NCBI RefSeq assembly: GCF_040438885.1 | Contig: NZ_CP159218.1 | Span: 2,914,001 to 2,978,000 of the forward strand | DNA length: 64,000 nt | Source: Nakamurella sp. A5-74 | Lineage (GTDB): Bacteria > Actinomycetota > Actinomycetes > Mycobacteriales > Nakamurellaceae | Reading direction: 5' to 3' | Shown: one piece after another, positions 52,294-61,072 of the stretch | How positions within the stretch are numbered: position 1 is the stretch's first letter | How the letters are laid out: each line of letters begins with the position of its first letter | The notes under the pieces: generated by a model | Told to the model about the DNA's origin: nothing | Database searches by the model: none | Seen by the model: the letters and a program-made list of their open reading frames with translations, nothing else | Made by a program: the position numbers and the translations under genes

Positions 52294-53574
52294 TCAGCCC
52301 TTGAACAGGGCGTTCATCTCCGTCGCCGCGGTCTTCGTCGCATCGGCGACCGTCGCCTTCCCGGTGACGACGGACTGGATCAGCTTGGTGAGCGTCTTGG
52401 CGCCCTCGACCTTGCCCCAGGCCGGGGTCACCGGCATGCTCTTGCCGCCGTCGATCATCTGCTTGGCGAACGGGGCGACCGCCGGATCATCGGTCTTGGT
52501 GGCGGCATCCAGCGCGGTCTTGCTGCCCGGGAAGTAGTTGGCCTGCTGGGCCCACTGCGCCGCGTACTTGTCCGACGTCATCAACTGGATGAACTTGTAG
52601 GCCAGGTCCTTGTTCTTCGCCGTCTTGAACATGCCCAGGTGCGAGCCGCCGAGGAAGGACGGAGCGATGCCGCCGGTCTCCCCCGGGATGGGGAAGGCGC
52701 CGATCTTGTCCTTCAGAGCGGGCGCATCGGTGGCGATCTTGGTGAGCGTCCAGTTGCCGGTGATGACCATCGCGGTCTTGCCCGACTCGAAATTCTTCAG
52801 CAGATCCGTCTCCTTCCACGTCTGGGCAGCAGGCGTGGAGAAGCCCTTGGTGGCGAGCCCGGTGTAGAAGTCGAGGCCCTTCTGGGCCTTCTCGGAGTCG
52901 ATGGCCGCGGTCCAGGTGCCGCCGGTGTCGGTGGCGACCTCACCGCCGGCGCCCCAGACGAACGGCATCGCGCAGTAGGTGCACTCACCGGCCACGGCGA
53001 ACGGGATGACGTCCGGCTGGCTGGCCTTGATCTTGGTGGCGACCTGCTCGATCTCGGCCCAGGTGGTCGGCGGCTTGACGCCGGCCTTGGTGAACATGTC
53101 CTTGTTGTAGACGAAGGAGCGCACCCCGGCGTACCACGGCATGCCGTAGAGCTTGCCGTCGACGGTGCCCGCATCCACGAGCCCCTGCACGAGGTTGTCC
53201 TTGCCGGTGCCGACCCGATCCGTGAGATCCTCGAGCGCTCCCGCAGCGGCGAACTCCGGCGTCCAGGTGGTGCCGACCTCGGCGACGTCCGGCGTGGTGC
53301 CGCCGGCGATGGCGGTGGTGAACTTGTCGTGGGCCTCGCCCCAGGGCTGGAACTGGACGTCGAGGGTGGTGCCGGGGTTCTCCTTCTGGAAATCGGCCTT
53401 GACCGAGTCGAAGAAGGCGGTGGCGTCCGGATTGGTGCCCTGCATGATCCAGACCGTCAGCTTCTGCGCGTCCCCCGTACCGCCCGAGCCGGCATCGTCC
53501 GATCCACAGGCGGACACAGTGAGCAGCAGTGCTGCCCCCGCGACGACCGCTGACCTGAATGACCTGAACTTCAT
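52294..53574 (-). CDS. Sugar-binding lipoprotein of an ABC importer, DasA type
   Basis: A 426-residue extracellular solute-binding protein (family 1). The signal peptide with lipobox LTVSAC (Cys near residue 23) anchors it outside the membrane; the mature part has WIMQGTNPDATAFFDSVKAD at its start and the typical TWAEIEQVATKI and GKTAMVITGNW segments that line the sugar cleft. It delivers an oligosaccharide to the permease pair. The coupled hexosaminidase suggests N-acetylglucosamine-containing disaccharides. ATG 53574 is chosen because it begins the signal peptide. An inverted repeat operator lies upstream. Confidence 0.93.
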   Translation of the reverse strand: MKFRSFRSAVVAGAALLLTVSACGSDDAGSGGTGDAQKLTVWIMQGTNPDATAFFDSVKADFQKENPGTTLDVQFQPWGEAHDKFTTAIAGGTTPDVAEVGTTWTPEFAAAGALEDLTDRVGTGKDNLVQGLVDAGTVDGKLYGMPWYAGVRSFVYNKDMFTKAGVKPPTTWAEIEQVATKIKASQPDVIPFAVAGECTYCAMPFVWGAGGEVATDTGGTWTAAIDSEKAQKGLDFYTGLATKGFSTPAAQTWKETDLLKNFESGKTAMVITGNWTLTKIATDAPALKDKIGAFPIPGETGGIAPSFLGGSHLGMFKTAKNKDLAYKFIQLMTSDKYAAQWAQQANYFPGSKTALDAATKTDDPAVAPFAKQMIDGGKSMPVTPAWGKVEGAKTLTKLIQSVVTGKATVADATKTAATEMNALFKG

Positions 53575-53611
53575 GTGATCCACCTTCCGCGAGCTCACGC
53601 CCGTCACGTCA

Positions 53612-53645
53612 GAAACTAACTGCAAGTGAAACTATCAGGTAGTTT
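53612..53645. promoter_or_regulatory. Candidate operator upstream of the sugar ABC operon
   Basis: AAACTA-TCAGG-TAGTTT at 53629-53645 is a perfect 6-5-6 inverted repeat, and GAAACTA also occurs as a direct repeat at 53612-53618, 16 bases from the second copy at 53628-53634. The AT-rich site stands out in GC-rich DNA, 38 to 71 bases before the ATG at 53574. ROK- or LacI-type control of sugar importers uses such sites; no regulator gene adjoins. Confidence 0.5.
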
Positions 53646-53683
53646 TTGCACCCGACAGCCCTACGGCGCGGAAAATCTGCAGA

Positions 53684-54874
53684 TCAGAGCAACCGCAACT
53701 GCTCGCCGTCCGTTCGGCCGCCGGATGAACGTGGCACTGCGGCGGTTCGGGTCACCACCGGTGCGGTGGCATCGGGGTGACGACCTGCGGGTCCAGCATG
53801 ACGGACCGGCCCTGAGAACACGAGGCCGGTGAACCGGGGCGTCGTGCCGTCGACCGCCGAGTTCTCGTCCCAGCTCGTCACCTGTTCCGGGCTGGAGGAT
53901 CCCCGCAGACCCGCACCGGCCATGGCGTTGCGAAAACGCTGGTCGATCTCGCTGCGGTAGTCCGCGGGCAGGTACGCCCCGCGTCGGTACAGCGCGACGT
54001 AGGTGTCCAGCAGGTCCGGGCGGTAGCCGGCAAGCCACTTCAGGAACCAGTCCTTGGTGCCTGGTCGCAGGTGCAGACCGATGGCGCTCACCGAGGTGAC
54101 GCCGGCGTCGGCGAGCTCTCCGACCAGCTCGTCGATCTGCTGCTGGGAGTCCGTGAGGTGCGGCAGCAGCGGCGCGACCAGTACACCGCACTGCAGACCT
54201 GCCGCGCGGATCCGCCGGATCAGCCACAGCCGGGCACGCGGCGACGGCGTGCCCGGTTCCAGCGAGGCCTGCAGCTGCTCGTCCAGCAGGGCCAACGACA
54301 GGCCCACCCCGACCGGCACCCGGGTAACTGCGTGCTCGAGCAGCGGCAGATCCCGCCCCAACAGCGTGCCCTTGGTGAGGATGGAGAACGGGGTGCCCGT
54401 GTCGGCGAGCGCCTCGATGATGCCGGGCATCAACCGATATCGACCTTCCGCCCGCTGGTACGGGTCGGTGTTCGTACCCAGAGCCACCTGCTCCCGCTGC
54501 CAGGACGGCCGCGCGAGCTCCCGCCGCAGCACGGCGGCGACGTTCACCTTCACCACGATCTGCCGATCGAAGTCGTCGCCCGGATCGAGTTCCAGGTAGG
54601 TGTGGGTGTTGCGGGCAAAGCAGTAGGTGCAGGCGTGGGTGCACCCGCGATACGGGTTCACCGTCCAGGAGAACGGCATGCGCGACGCCGCCGGAACGCG
54701 ATTGAGCGCGCTCTTGGCGCGCACCTCGTGGAAGGTGATCCCGGCGAAGTCCGGCGGCCGGACTGAGCGCACCACGCCGGGCGGCTCGGGCATGCCAGGC
54801 AGCGACGGATCCGCGTCTGCGCCGTCCCACCCGGGGCCGCGCTCCGCGTCGACCCGTTGTCCGTCCCATCTCAC
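53684..54874 (-). CDS. Rv2578c-family radical SAM protein (SplB/photolyase-like COG1533)
   Basis: A 396-residue protein. The radical SAM cluster is C-x3-C-x2-C at Cys78, Cys82 and Cys85 (RGCTHACTYCFAR). VVVKVNVAAVLRRELARPSW and ALGTNTDPYQRAEGRYRLMP follow and match Rv2578c of M. tuberculosis as I remember it; that gene also lies beside hisS. The COG1533 group includes spore photoproduct lyase-like proteins, but the substrate of this branch is unknown. The first residues VRWDGQRVD align with the mycobacterial start, so GTG 54874 is preferred. A perfect LexA box lies eight bases upstream, so DNA-damage control is predicted. Confidence 0.9.
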   Translation of the reverse strand: MRWDGQRVDAERGPGWDGADADPSLPGMPEPPGVVRSVRPPDFAGITFHEVRAKSALNRVPAASRMPFSWTVNPYRGCTHACTYCFARNTHTYLELDPGDDFDRQIVVKVNVAAVLRRELARPSWQREQVALGTNTDPYQRAEGRYRLMPGIIEALADTGTPFSILTKGTLLGRDLPLLEHAVTRVPVGVGLSLALLDEQLQASLEPGTPSPRARLWLIRRIRAAGLQCGVLVAPLLPHLTDSQQQIDELVGELADAGVTSVSAIGLHLRPGTKDWFLKWLAGYRPDLLDTYVALYRRGAYLPADYRSEIDQRFRNAMAGAGLRGSSSPEQVTSWDENSAVDGTTPRFTGLVFSGPVRHAGPAGRHPDATAPVVTRTAAVPRSSGGRTDGEQLRLL

Positions 54875-54881
54875 ACCTCCA

Positions 54882-54897
54882 TCGAACACACGTTCGA
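54882..54897. promoter_or_regulatory. LexA (SOS) box
   Basis: TCGAAC-ACAC-GTTCGA at 54882-54897 matches the actinobacterial SOS consensus TCGAAC-N4-GTTCGA exactly on both arms. It sits immediately upstream of the radical SAM gene start, where LexA would block transcription until DNA damage. Confidence 0.85.
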
Positions 54898-54998
54898 GGT
54901 GCGAGTCAACCGAGGACCGGTGCGTCCTGGATCGTGGGCTCGAGTCCTTCGTCTCTCGAGCACCGTCGACTCGGCGGAGGTGGATCCGGCGGGACCCG

Positions 54999-55136
54999 TC
55001 AATCCAGCAGCTGCACCGGCAGCTGTCCGTACTGCTCGACGAACCGGGCACCGAGTTCCGGCAACGCCGCCTGCACCGCACCGAGCAACCTGCCCGGCGG
55101 TGAGCCGGGGTCCGGCGGACCAGGCGCGGCAGACAC
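54999..55136 (-). CDS. Possible 45-residue protein coupled to hisS
   Basis: GTG 55136 begins two bases after the hisS stop. The product starts with a Pro/Gly-rich stretch (SAAPGPPDPGSPPG) then a helical segment LLGAVQAALPELGARFVEQY that looks like real protein, ending QLPVQLLD. Coding character fits the neighbourhood, but the protein is short and I know no family. It may be a small coupled gene or a truncated one. Confidence 0.3.
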   Translation of the reverse strand: MSAAPGPPDPGSPPGRLLGAVQAALPELGARFVEQYGQLPVQLLD

Positions 55137-55138
55137 GC

Positions 55139-56473
55139 TCAAGAAGACACCCTGGCGATGCCCGGCTTCAGATCGGTGTCCGGCGGTGTCCAGGTCGTAG
55201 CGTCGGCGTCGACCTGATCGCCGCTGCGGATGTCCTTGACCTGGTCGCCGCTCTCCCCGGCCGACGGGAACCAGACGTACGGGATGCCGCGTCGTTCGGC
55301 GTAGCGGATCTGTTTGCCGAACTTGGCTGCCGACGGCGCGACCTCACAGGCGATCCCCCGCTGCCGCAGCTGCTGGGCCACCTCGGTGGATCGCGCCCGG
55401 TCCTCGTCCTGCACCAACGCCACGAGCACCGCTGCGGGAGTGCCGCGGTCGGCGGTCACCAGGTTCTTGCCGATCAGCAGCCCGAGCAGCCGGGAGACGC
55501 CGATGGAGATCCCGACGCCCGGATACGACGTGCGACCGTCCGAGGCCAGCGCGTCGTACCGACCCCCTGAACAGAACGAGCCCCACGACTCGTAGCCGAT
55601 CAGCTGGGTCTCGTAGACCGTGCCGGTGTAGTAGTCGAGCCCGCGGGCGATCTTCAGATCGGCCACCACCGTGCCGGCCGGGGCGGCGGCGGTGGCCGTG
55701 GCGATCACGGCAGCCAGCGCATCCAGACCCTCGTCCAGCATCGGGTGGCTGACCCCGAGCGCCCGGACCTGGTCGACGAAAGACGTGTCGGGGGTGCGGA
55801 TCTCGGCGAGCGCGAGACACGCAGCGGCCTGCTCAGGCGTGGCCCCGTCGGCGATCAACAACTCGCGGACAGCAGCCGCTCCGATCTTGTCCAGCTTGTC
55901 GATCTGCCGCAGGGTGCCGGTGACGTCGGTGAGACCGATGCCGCGGTAGAAGCCCTCGGGGATCTTGCGGTTGTTGATCTGCATGACGTACGCCGGGATC
56001 GGCAACCGGGCAAAGGTGTCGGAGATGACGAGCGGGATCTCCGACTCGAAGTGGGGGGCCAGCGAGCCGGCATCCACGATGTCGATGTCAGCCTGGGTGA
56101 ACTCCCGGTAGCGGCCCTCCTGCGGTCTCTCACCGCGCCAGGCCTTCTGGATCTGGTAGCGGCGGAACGGGAACTGCAGCTTTCCCGCGTTCTCCACCAC
56201 GTACCGGGCGAACGGCACCGTCATGTCGAAGTGCAGCCCCCACCTGGCCGCCTCGCCCTCACCGCCGGCGAGCCGGGACAGCACGTAGATCTCCTTGTCG
56301 GTGTCGGCGCCCTGCGCGGACAGCCGCTCGATCGGTTCGATGGAGCGGGTCTCGACCGAGCTGAACCCGTGCAGTTCGAAGGTCTCCCGGATGACATCGA
56401 GGAAGTGCTGCTCGACGATCCGGTCGGCCGGCAGGTACTCGGGGAATCCGCTGATCGGACTGATCTTGCTCAT
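55139..56473 (-). CDS. hisS: Histidyl-tRNA synthetase
   Basis: A 444-residue class II synthetase. SGFPEYLPADRIVEQHFLD opens the catalytic domain. RYQIQKAWRGERPQEGRYRE near residues 109-128 is motif 2, and the histidine-specific ARGLDYYTGTVYE lies near 279-291 with motif 3 GVGISIGVSRLLGLL near 322-336. The C-terminal anticodon domain ends in a short acidic tail. This is the longer-tailed variant with an insertion-rich catalytic core found in some bacteria rather than the E. coli form. The metallohydrolase gene starts the same leftward transcript 22 bases upstream. Confidence 0.96.
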   Translation of the reverse strand: MSKISPISGFPEYLPADRIVEQHFLDVIRETFELHGFSSVETRSIEPIERLSAQGADTDKEIYVLSRLAGGEGEAARWGLHFDMTVPFARYVVENAGKLQFPFRRYQIQKAWRGERPQEGRYREFTQADIDIVDAGSLAPHFESEIPLVISDTFARLPIPAYVMQINNRKIPEGFYRGIGLTDVTGTLRQIDKLDKIGAAAVRELLIADGATPEQAAACLALAEIRTPDTSFVDQVRALGVSHPMLDEGLDALAAVIATATAAAPAGTVVADLKIARGLDYYTGTVYETQLIGYESWGSFCSGGRYDALASDGRTSYPGVGISIGVSRLLGLLIGKNLVTADRGTPAAVLVALVQDEDRARSTEVAQQLRQRGIACEVAPSAAKFGKQIRYAERRGIPYVWFPSAGESGDQVKDIRSGDQVDADATTWTPPDTDLKPGIARVSS

Positions 56474-56495
56474 CGTCCTACTCTCCCAGCCGCAC

Positions 56496-57167
56496 TCACC
56501 CGGCGAGAAACGGGTTCCCCGCGCGCTCGGCGCCGATCGTGCTGCGCGGACCGTGCCCCGGGAGCACCACGGCGTCGTCGGGCCGGGTGAGCAACCGGGA
56601 ACGCAAGGATTGCTGAAGCTCGTCCCACGAGCCACCCGGCAGGTCGGTACGTCCGACCGAGCCGGCGAACAGGGTGTCGCCGGTGAAGAGGATCTCCGGA
56701 CGGGCCTCGGCCGCGTCCTGCTCGGCGGCCAGCCGGAACACCACCGAACCCGGGGTGTGGCCAGGGGTCCGATCGACGTCGATCCACAGCCCGGCCAGCT
56801 CGATCCGGTCCTGCAGCAGCTCCACCTGGTCCGGACGCAGCCCGTCCAGCGGGAAACCGGCGAGCGCCTGTCGCAGTTCGTCGCTGAGGCCGGACATCGG
56901 GTCGGCCAGCAGGTGTTCGTCGGCCTCGGCGATGAGCGCCGGGATGCCGGCAGCCCGGCAGACTTCCGCGGCGGCCGCGATGTGGTCGAGGTGTCCGTGG
57001 GTGAGCAACACCGCGGACGGCGTCAGCCGGTGCTCGGCGAGCAGCGCTGTGAGCGGAGCGGCTGCATCCTGGCCGGGGTCCACCACGAGGCACGGCTCCC
57101 CGGGCCCGGTGGCGACCACGTAGCAGTTGGCCTGGAACGCACCTGCGGGAAATCCGGCGATCAGCAC
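56496..57167 (-). CDS. Metallo-beta-lactamase fold hydrolase, glyoxalase II-like (Rv2581c)
   Basis: A 223-residue binuclear zinc hydrolase. The motif LLTHGHLDH at residues 54-62 provides metal ligands His57, His59, Asp61 and His62. TPGHTPGSVV near 134-143 and FTGDTLFAGSVGRTD near 161-175 complete the metal site with LPGHGP near the end. Members of this subgroup hydrolyse glutathione or mycothiol thioesters or act on undefined substrates. Position between hisS and the cyclophilin gene matches Rv2581c. It is divergent from the cyclophilin gene across 193 bases. Confidence 0.9.
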   Translation of the reverse strand: MLIAGFPAGAFQANCYVVATGPGEPCLVVDPGQDAAAPLTALLAEHRLTPSAVLLTHGHLDHIAAAAEVCRAAGIPALIAEADEHLLADPMSGLSDELRQALAGFPLDGLRPDQVELLQDRIELAGLWIDVDRTPGHTPGSVVFRLAAEQDAAEARPEILFTGDTLFAGSVGRTDLPGGSWDELQQSLRSRLLTRPDDAVVLPGHGPRSTIGAERAGNPFLAG

Positions 57168-57360
57168 GCTTCCCAGCGTAGGCGGCGGGCACGGTCCGCA
57201 TCCCCGGCCGGCCCGCGGAGAGATCTGCTCAGCGCTTTCCTATCGTCCTCCCAGGCCTGCGCACGGGCGCGGACCTGTCGCTGCCCTAGACTCTGCGGTC
57301 GGACCCGGCACCAGGCCGGACCGTCATTTCGTGCTCGAGTGCAGTCCAGGAGGATCCCCG

Positions 57361-58407
57361 GTGCCGACGAATCAGCAACGACGCGAAGCCGCCAAGCGGA
57401 AGCTGCAGCGTCAGCTGGTCCGACGCGAGGAGCAGCGGGCGCGCCGTCGGCGCACCACGCTGATCGTCGGCAGCGTCGCGGTGCTGCTCATCGCCGCAGG
57501 CGTGGTGCTGGCGATCACCACCTCGAACAAGGAGGCGGACACCGCCGCGTCAGCGGACCCCAGCGCCAGCAGCAGCTCCGACGAGTCGGCACCCACCAGC
57601 TCGGAGGGTCCGGTCGCACCGTGCACCTACACCGCCGGCGGCACCGCGGCGAAGAAGGTCGAGCTGCCGGGCAACACCTCTCCCGAGCAGACCGGGAAAG
57701 TGGCCGCGACCCTCTCGCTGAACGGTGAGACCGTCGACGTTTCGCTGGACCGCAGCCTCGCGCCCTGCTCGGTCAGCTCCTTCCTCTCGCTGGCCGCCCA
57801 GGGCTTCTACGACAACACCACCTGCACCCGCCTCACGAAGAGTGCTGCACTCAACGTGCTGCAGTGCGGCGATCCCAGCGGGAAGGGCAACGGTGGCCCC
57901 GGCTACACCTACCAGCCGACGGCCCCGACCGTTGACAAGCCGTACCCGGTCGGCACGCTCGCGATGGCCAACGTCCCCTCCTCGCAGGGGGCACCTGCCG
58001 AAGAGGGATCGCAGTTCTTCATCGTCTACGGCAAGACCGAGATCCCGGCGTCCTACAGCGTGATCGGCACCGTGTCGACCGCTGGGATGAAGGTGGTGGA
58101 CGCGATCACGACCAAGGGCGTGAACGACGATCGCCAGGACGGTGCGCCGAACGCGGAGGCCAAGATCGAGTCGATCAAGGTTCCCGAGGCCGCTGTCACC
58201 GCCAGCACCGTCTGGAGCACGCCGTCTTCGGCGGACCCCAACAGTGGCGCGAACGACTCCACCGGTGCCGTCCCCTCGGGATCGGCATCGACGTCGGGCT
58301 CCGACGGATCAGCCACCTCGGGTGCGGCATCCACCACCGGCGCCGAGTCCTCGGGCGCGGTCTCGACCGGAGAGTCGTCGAGCGCGGGCCAGACCACCAC
58401 GAACTGA
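57361..58407 (+). CDS. ppiB: Membrane-anchored cyclophilin-type peptidyl-prolyl isomerase
   Basis: A 348-residue protein. A basic N-terminus (residues 1-35) precedes one membrane helix at about 36-56, a Ser/Glu-rich linker, then the isomerase domain (about 95-270): VDVSLDRSLAPCSVSSFLSL, LNVLQCGDPSGKGNGGPGYT and EEGSQFFIVYG, the last being the active-site strand. Several Cys residues (CTYT, PCSVS, NTTC, LQCG) may form disulfides outside the cell. The C-terminal about 70 residues are a Ser/Thr/Gly-rich low-complexity tail. AGGAGG at 57348-57353 lies seven bases before GTG 57361. It faces away from hisS, unlike mycobacterial ppiB. Confidence 0.9.
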   Translation: MPTNQQRREAAKRKLQRQLVRREEQRARRRRTTLIVGSVAVLLIAAGVVLAITTSNKEADTAASADPSASSSSDESAPTSSEGPVAPCTYTAGGTAAKKVELPGNTSPEQTGKVAATLSLNGETVDVSLDRSLAPCSVSSFLSLAAQGFYDNTTCTRLTKSAALNVLQCGDPSGKGNGGPGYTYQPTAPTVDKPYPVGTLAMANVPSSQGAPAEEGSQFFIVYGKTEIPASYSVIGTVSTAGMKVVDAITTKGVNDDRQDGAPNAEAKIESIKVPEAAVTASTVWSTPSSADPNSGANDSTGAVPSGSASTSGSDGSATSGAASTTGAESSGAVSTGESSSAGQTTTN

Positions 58408-58443
58408 TGTCCTCGGCGCCGGCCGTTCGTCTGCGCCCGGCGC

Positions 58444-58600
58444 GGAAGCGACCGTCACGTCCGCGAACCGGGGGTGGGAAGCGACCGTCACGTCCGCGAA
58501 CACTGGCGGGAAGCGACCGTCACGTCCGCGAACACTGGCGGGAAGCGACCGTCACGTCCGCGAACACTGGCGGGAAGCGACCGTCACGTCCGCGAACCGG
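58444..58600. repeat. Tandem array B: five copies of a 32-base unit between convergent genes
   Basis: Copies begin at 58444 (33 bases), 58477, 58509, 58541 and 58573. The unit is GGAAGCGACCGTCACGTCCG followed by CGAACACTGGCG. The first and last copies diverge after CGCGAAC. It fills nearly all of the 210 bases between the ppiB stop and the rel stop. The core GCGACCGTCA-N3-CCGCGAAC matches array A at 17 of 21 positions. There are no unique spacers. Confidence 0.95.
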
Positions 58601-58617
58601 GGTGGGGCGGGAACCCG

Positions 58618-60960
58618 TCAGGCGCTGGTGACCCGGTAGACGTCGTAGACGCCGTCGACCGCGCGGACGACGCGCAGCAGGTGCCCGAGATGCTTCGGGT
58701 CGGCCATCTCGAAGGAGAACCGGCTGATCGCCATCCGGTCCTTCGACATCGACAGGTTCGCCGACAGGATGTTGACCTTCTCGTCGGCGAGCATCTTGGT
58801 GATGTCGGACAGCAGCCGGTGCCGGTCCAGGGCCTCCACCTGGATGGTGACCAGGAACACCGACGCGGTCGACGGGTCCCAGCTGACCGGAACGTTCCGG
58901 GCCTGATCGGCGCGCAGCGCATCGGCGTTGGTGCAGTCGGTGCGGTGCACCGAGATCGCACCGCCCTTCGTGACGAACCCGAGGATCTCGTCGCCCGGCA
59001 CCGGGGTGCAACACCGCGCGAGCTTGACCTGGAGATCGGCATCGCCCTGTACCAGGACGCCGGAACTGCCCTGGGTGGAGCGACGCCGGACGACCGCAGG
59101 GGTGGTCTTCTCGGCGATCTGCTCACCGGCAGCCTCGTCGCCGCCGTGACCGGCGACCACCCTGGCGACCACCGTCTTCGCCGAGACGTGGTTCTCCCCC
59201 ACCGCGGCGTACAGCGCAGCGATGTCGCGGAATCCGAGATCGTGCGCCGCGTCCGCCATGATCTGGTGCGAGATGAGTCGCTGCAGCGGAAGCCCTTCTC
59301 GCCGAACAGCTTTGGCGATCGCGTCCTTGCCGGACTCGATGGCCTCCTCGCGCCGTTCCTTGGCGAAGTACTGCCGGATCTTGGTCTTCGCCCGCGATGA
59401 GGTGACGAAACCCAACCAGTCGCGACTGGGCCCGGCGCCCTGCGCCTTGGACGTGAAGATCTCGACGATCTGACCGCTGGCCAAGTGCCGTTCGAGGGGC
59501 ACCAACCGGCCGTCCACCTTGGCCCCGATGCAGCGGTTGCCGACCTCGGTGTGCACCGAGTAGGCGAAGTCGACGGGGGTCGACCCGGCCGGCAGGTTGT
59601 GCACGGCACCCTTCGGGGTGAAGACGAAGATCTCGCTGGAGGCCATCTCGAACCGCAGGTTCTCCAGGAACTCACCGGGGTCGCCGGCTTCCCGCTGCCA
59701 GTCGAGCAACTGCCGCATCCAGGCCATCTCGTCGACGCTCGTCCCCGCGCCGACGTGGGTGCCCTTGGTCTCCTTGTACCGCCAGTGCGCAGCGATGCCG
59801 AACTCGGCCGTCTGGTGCATGTCACGGGTCCGGAACTGCACCTCGAGCGGTTTTCCCTGCGGGCCGATGACGGTGGTGTGCAACGACTGGTAGACGCTGA
59901 ACCGGGGTTGGGCGATGTAGTCCTTGAACCGGCCCGGCATCGGCGCCCACATGGCGTGCACGACGCCCATCGCCGCGTAGCACTCGCGCACCGACGAGAC
60001 CAGGATCCGGACGGCCACCAGGTCGTGGATCTCATCGAACTCACGTCCGCGGACCTGCATCTTCTGGTAGATCGAGTAGTAGTGCTTGCCGCGACCGACC
60101 ACCTCGGCGTTGATCTTGGCGGCGGTCAGCTCGGCGTCGATCTGTTCCTTGACCTCCGCGAGGTACTCATCGCGTGAGGGGGCCCGATCGGCGACCAGCC
60201 GGACGATCTCGTCGTACCGCTTGGAGTGCAGGATCGCGAACGCCAGATCCTCGAGCTCCCACTTGATGGTGGACATGCCCAGTCGATGTGCCAGCGGCGC
60301 AAGGACTTCCAGCGTCTCTCTGGCCTTGCGGGCCTGCTTCTCCGGCGGTAGGAAGCGCATCGTGCGCATGTTGTGCAGTCGGTCGGCGAGCTTGATCACC
60401 AGCACCCGCGGGTCCTTGGCCATCGCGATGATCATCTTGCGGATCGTCTCGGCCTCGGTGGCGTCGCCGAAGCTGACCTTGTCCAGCTTGGTGACGCCGT
60501 CGACCAGGTGCGCCACCTCGCTGCCGAACTCCGCCTCGGCATTCTCCAACGTGTACGGGGTGTCCTCGACGGTGTCGTGCAGGAGCGCGGCGACCAGCGT
60601 CGTGGTGTCCATCCCGAGGTCGGCCAGGATCGTCGCCACCGCCAGCGGGTGGGTGATGTAGGGATCACCGGACTTGCGGAACTGACCGCGGTGCGCCTGC
60701 TCGGCCACCTCGTAGGCATGCTGCAACGTCTTGACGTCGACCTTGGGGTGCAGCGTCCGGTGCACCGAGATGAGCGGCTCCAGGACGGCGGTCCGACCGG
60801 AGGTGTTCTGCCGCTGACCGCTCATCCGCCGGGCCAACCGGGCGCGCACCCTGCGGGTGGCCGACGGGGCTGCGGCCGGCGTCAGCGCCAGATCGGCGTC
60901 GGCCTCCGGCTCGGCGACGGAGGTGTCGACCACCGTCGGTTCGGTGTCGGACGTGCCCAC
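58618..60960 (-). CDS. rel: Bifunctional (p)ppGpp synthetase/hydrolase Rel
   Basis: A 780-residue stringent-response enzyme. The hydrolase HD domain has [20 protein letters not shown] and LLHDTVEDT near residues 90-130. The synthetase domain has [12 protein letters not shown] and DLVAVRILV near 290-320. A TGS domain ([20 protein letters not shown]) and a C-terminal ACT domain ([20 protein letters not shown]) follow. Both activities should be present, because the hydrolase and synthetase motifs are intact. GTG 60960 starts it. The apt gene that usually separates rel from secF is absent here, the gap being only 112 bases. Confidence 0.96.
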   Translation of the reverse strand: MGTSDTEPTVVDTSVAEPEADADLALTPAAAPSATRRVRARLARRMSGQRQNTSGRTAVLEPLISVHRTLHPKVDVKTLQHAYEVAEQAHRGQFRKSGDPYITHPLAVATILADLGMDTTTLVAALLHDTVEDTPYTLENAEAEFGSEVAHLVDGVTKLDKVSFGDATEAETIRKMIIAMAKDPRVLVIKLADRLHNMRTMRFLPPEKQARKARETLEVLAPLAHRLGMSTIKWELEDLAFAILHSKRYDEIVRLVADRAPSRDEYLAEVKEQIDAELTAAKINAEVVGRGKHYYSIYQKMQVRGREFDEIHDLVAVRILVSSVRECYAAMGVVHAMWAPMPGRFKDYIAQPRFSVYQSLHTTVIGPQGKPLEVQFRTRDMHQTAEFGIAAHWRYKETKGTHVGAGTSVDEMAWMRQLLDWQREAGDPGEFLENLRFEMASSEIFVFTPKGAVHNLPAGSTPVDFAYSVHTEVGNRCIGAKVDGRLVPLERHLASGQIVEIFTSKAQGAGPSRDWLGFVTSSRAKTKIRQYFAKERREEAIESGKDAIAKAVRREGLPLQRLISHQIMADAAHDLGFRDIAALYAAVGENHVSAKTVVARVVAGHGGDEAAGEQIAEKTTPAVVRRRSTQGSSGVLVQGDADLQVKLARCCTPVPGDEILGFVTKGGAISVHRTDCTNADALRADQARNVPVSWDPSTASVFLVTIQVEALDRHRLLSDITKMLADEKVNILSANLSMSKDRMAISRFSFEMADPKHLGHLLRVVRAVDGVYDVYRVTSA

Positions 60961-61072
60961 GGCCGCACCTCCTCACCCGTTGCTGCGGTACTTCCGGGTC
61001 AGCAGGCCCGGGAGGTCAAGCCTACCGCCGGGTAGGACGGCACTCAGCGGGGACAGCCCTGCCGGGGACGGC

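Noticed and set aside
58444-58600. Considered a repeated-peptide gene, because the reverse strand reads FADVTVAS repeatedly
   Set aside because: The period is 32, not a multiple of three, so the frame changes with each unit.
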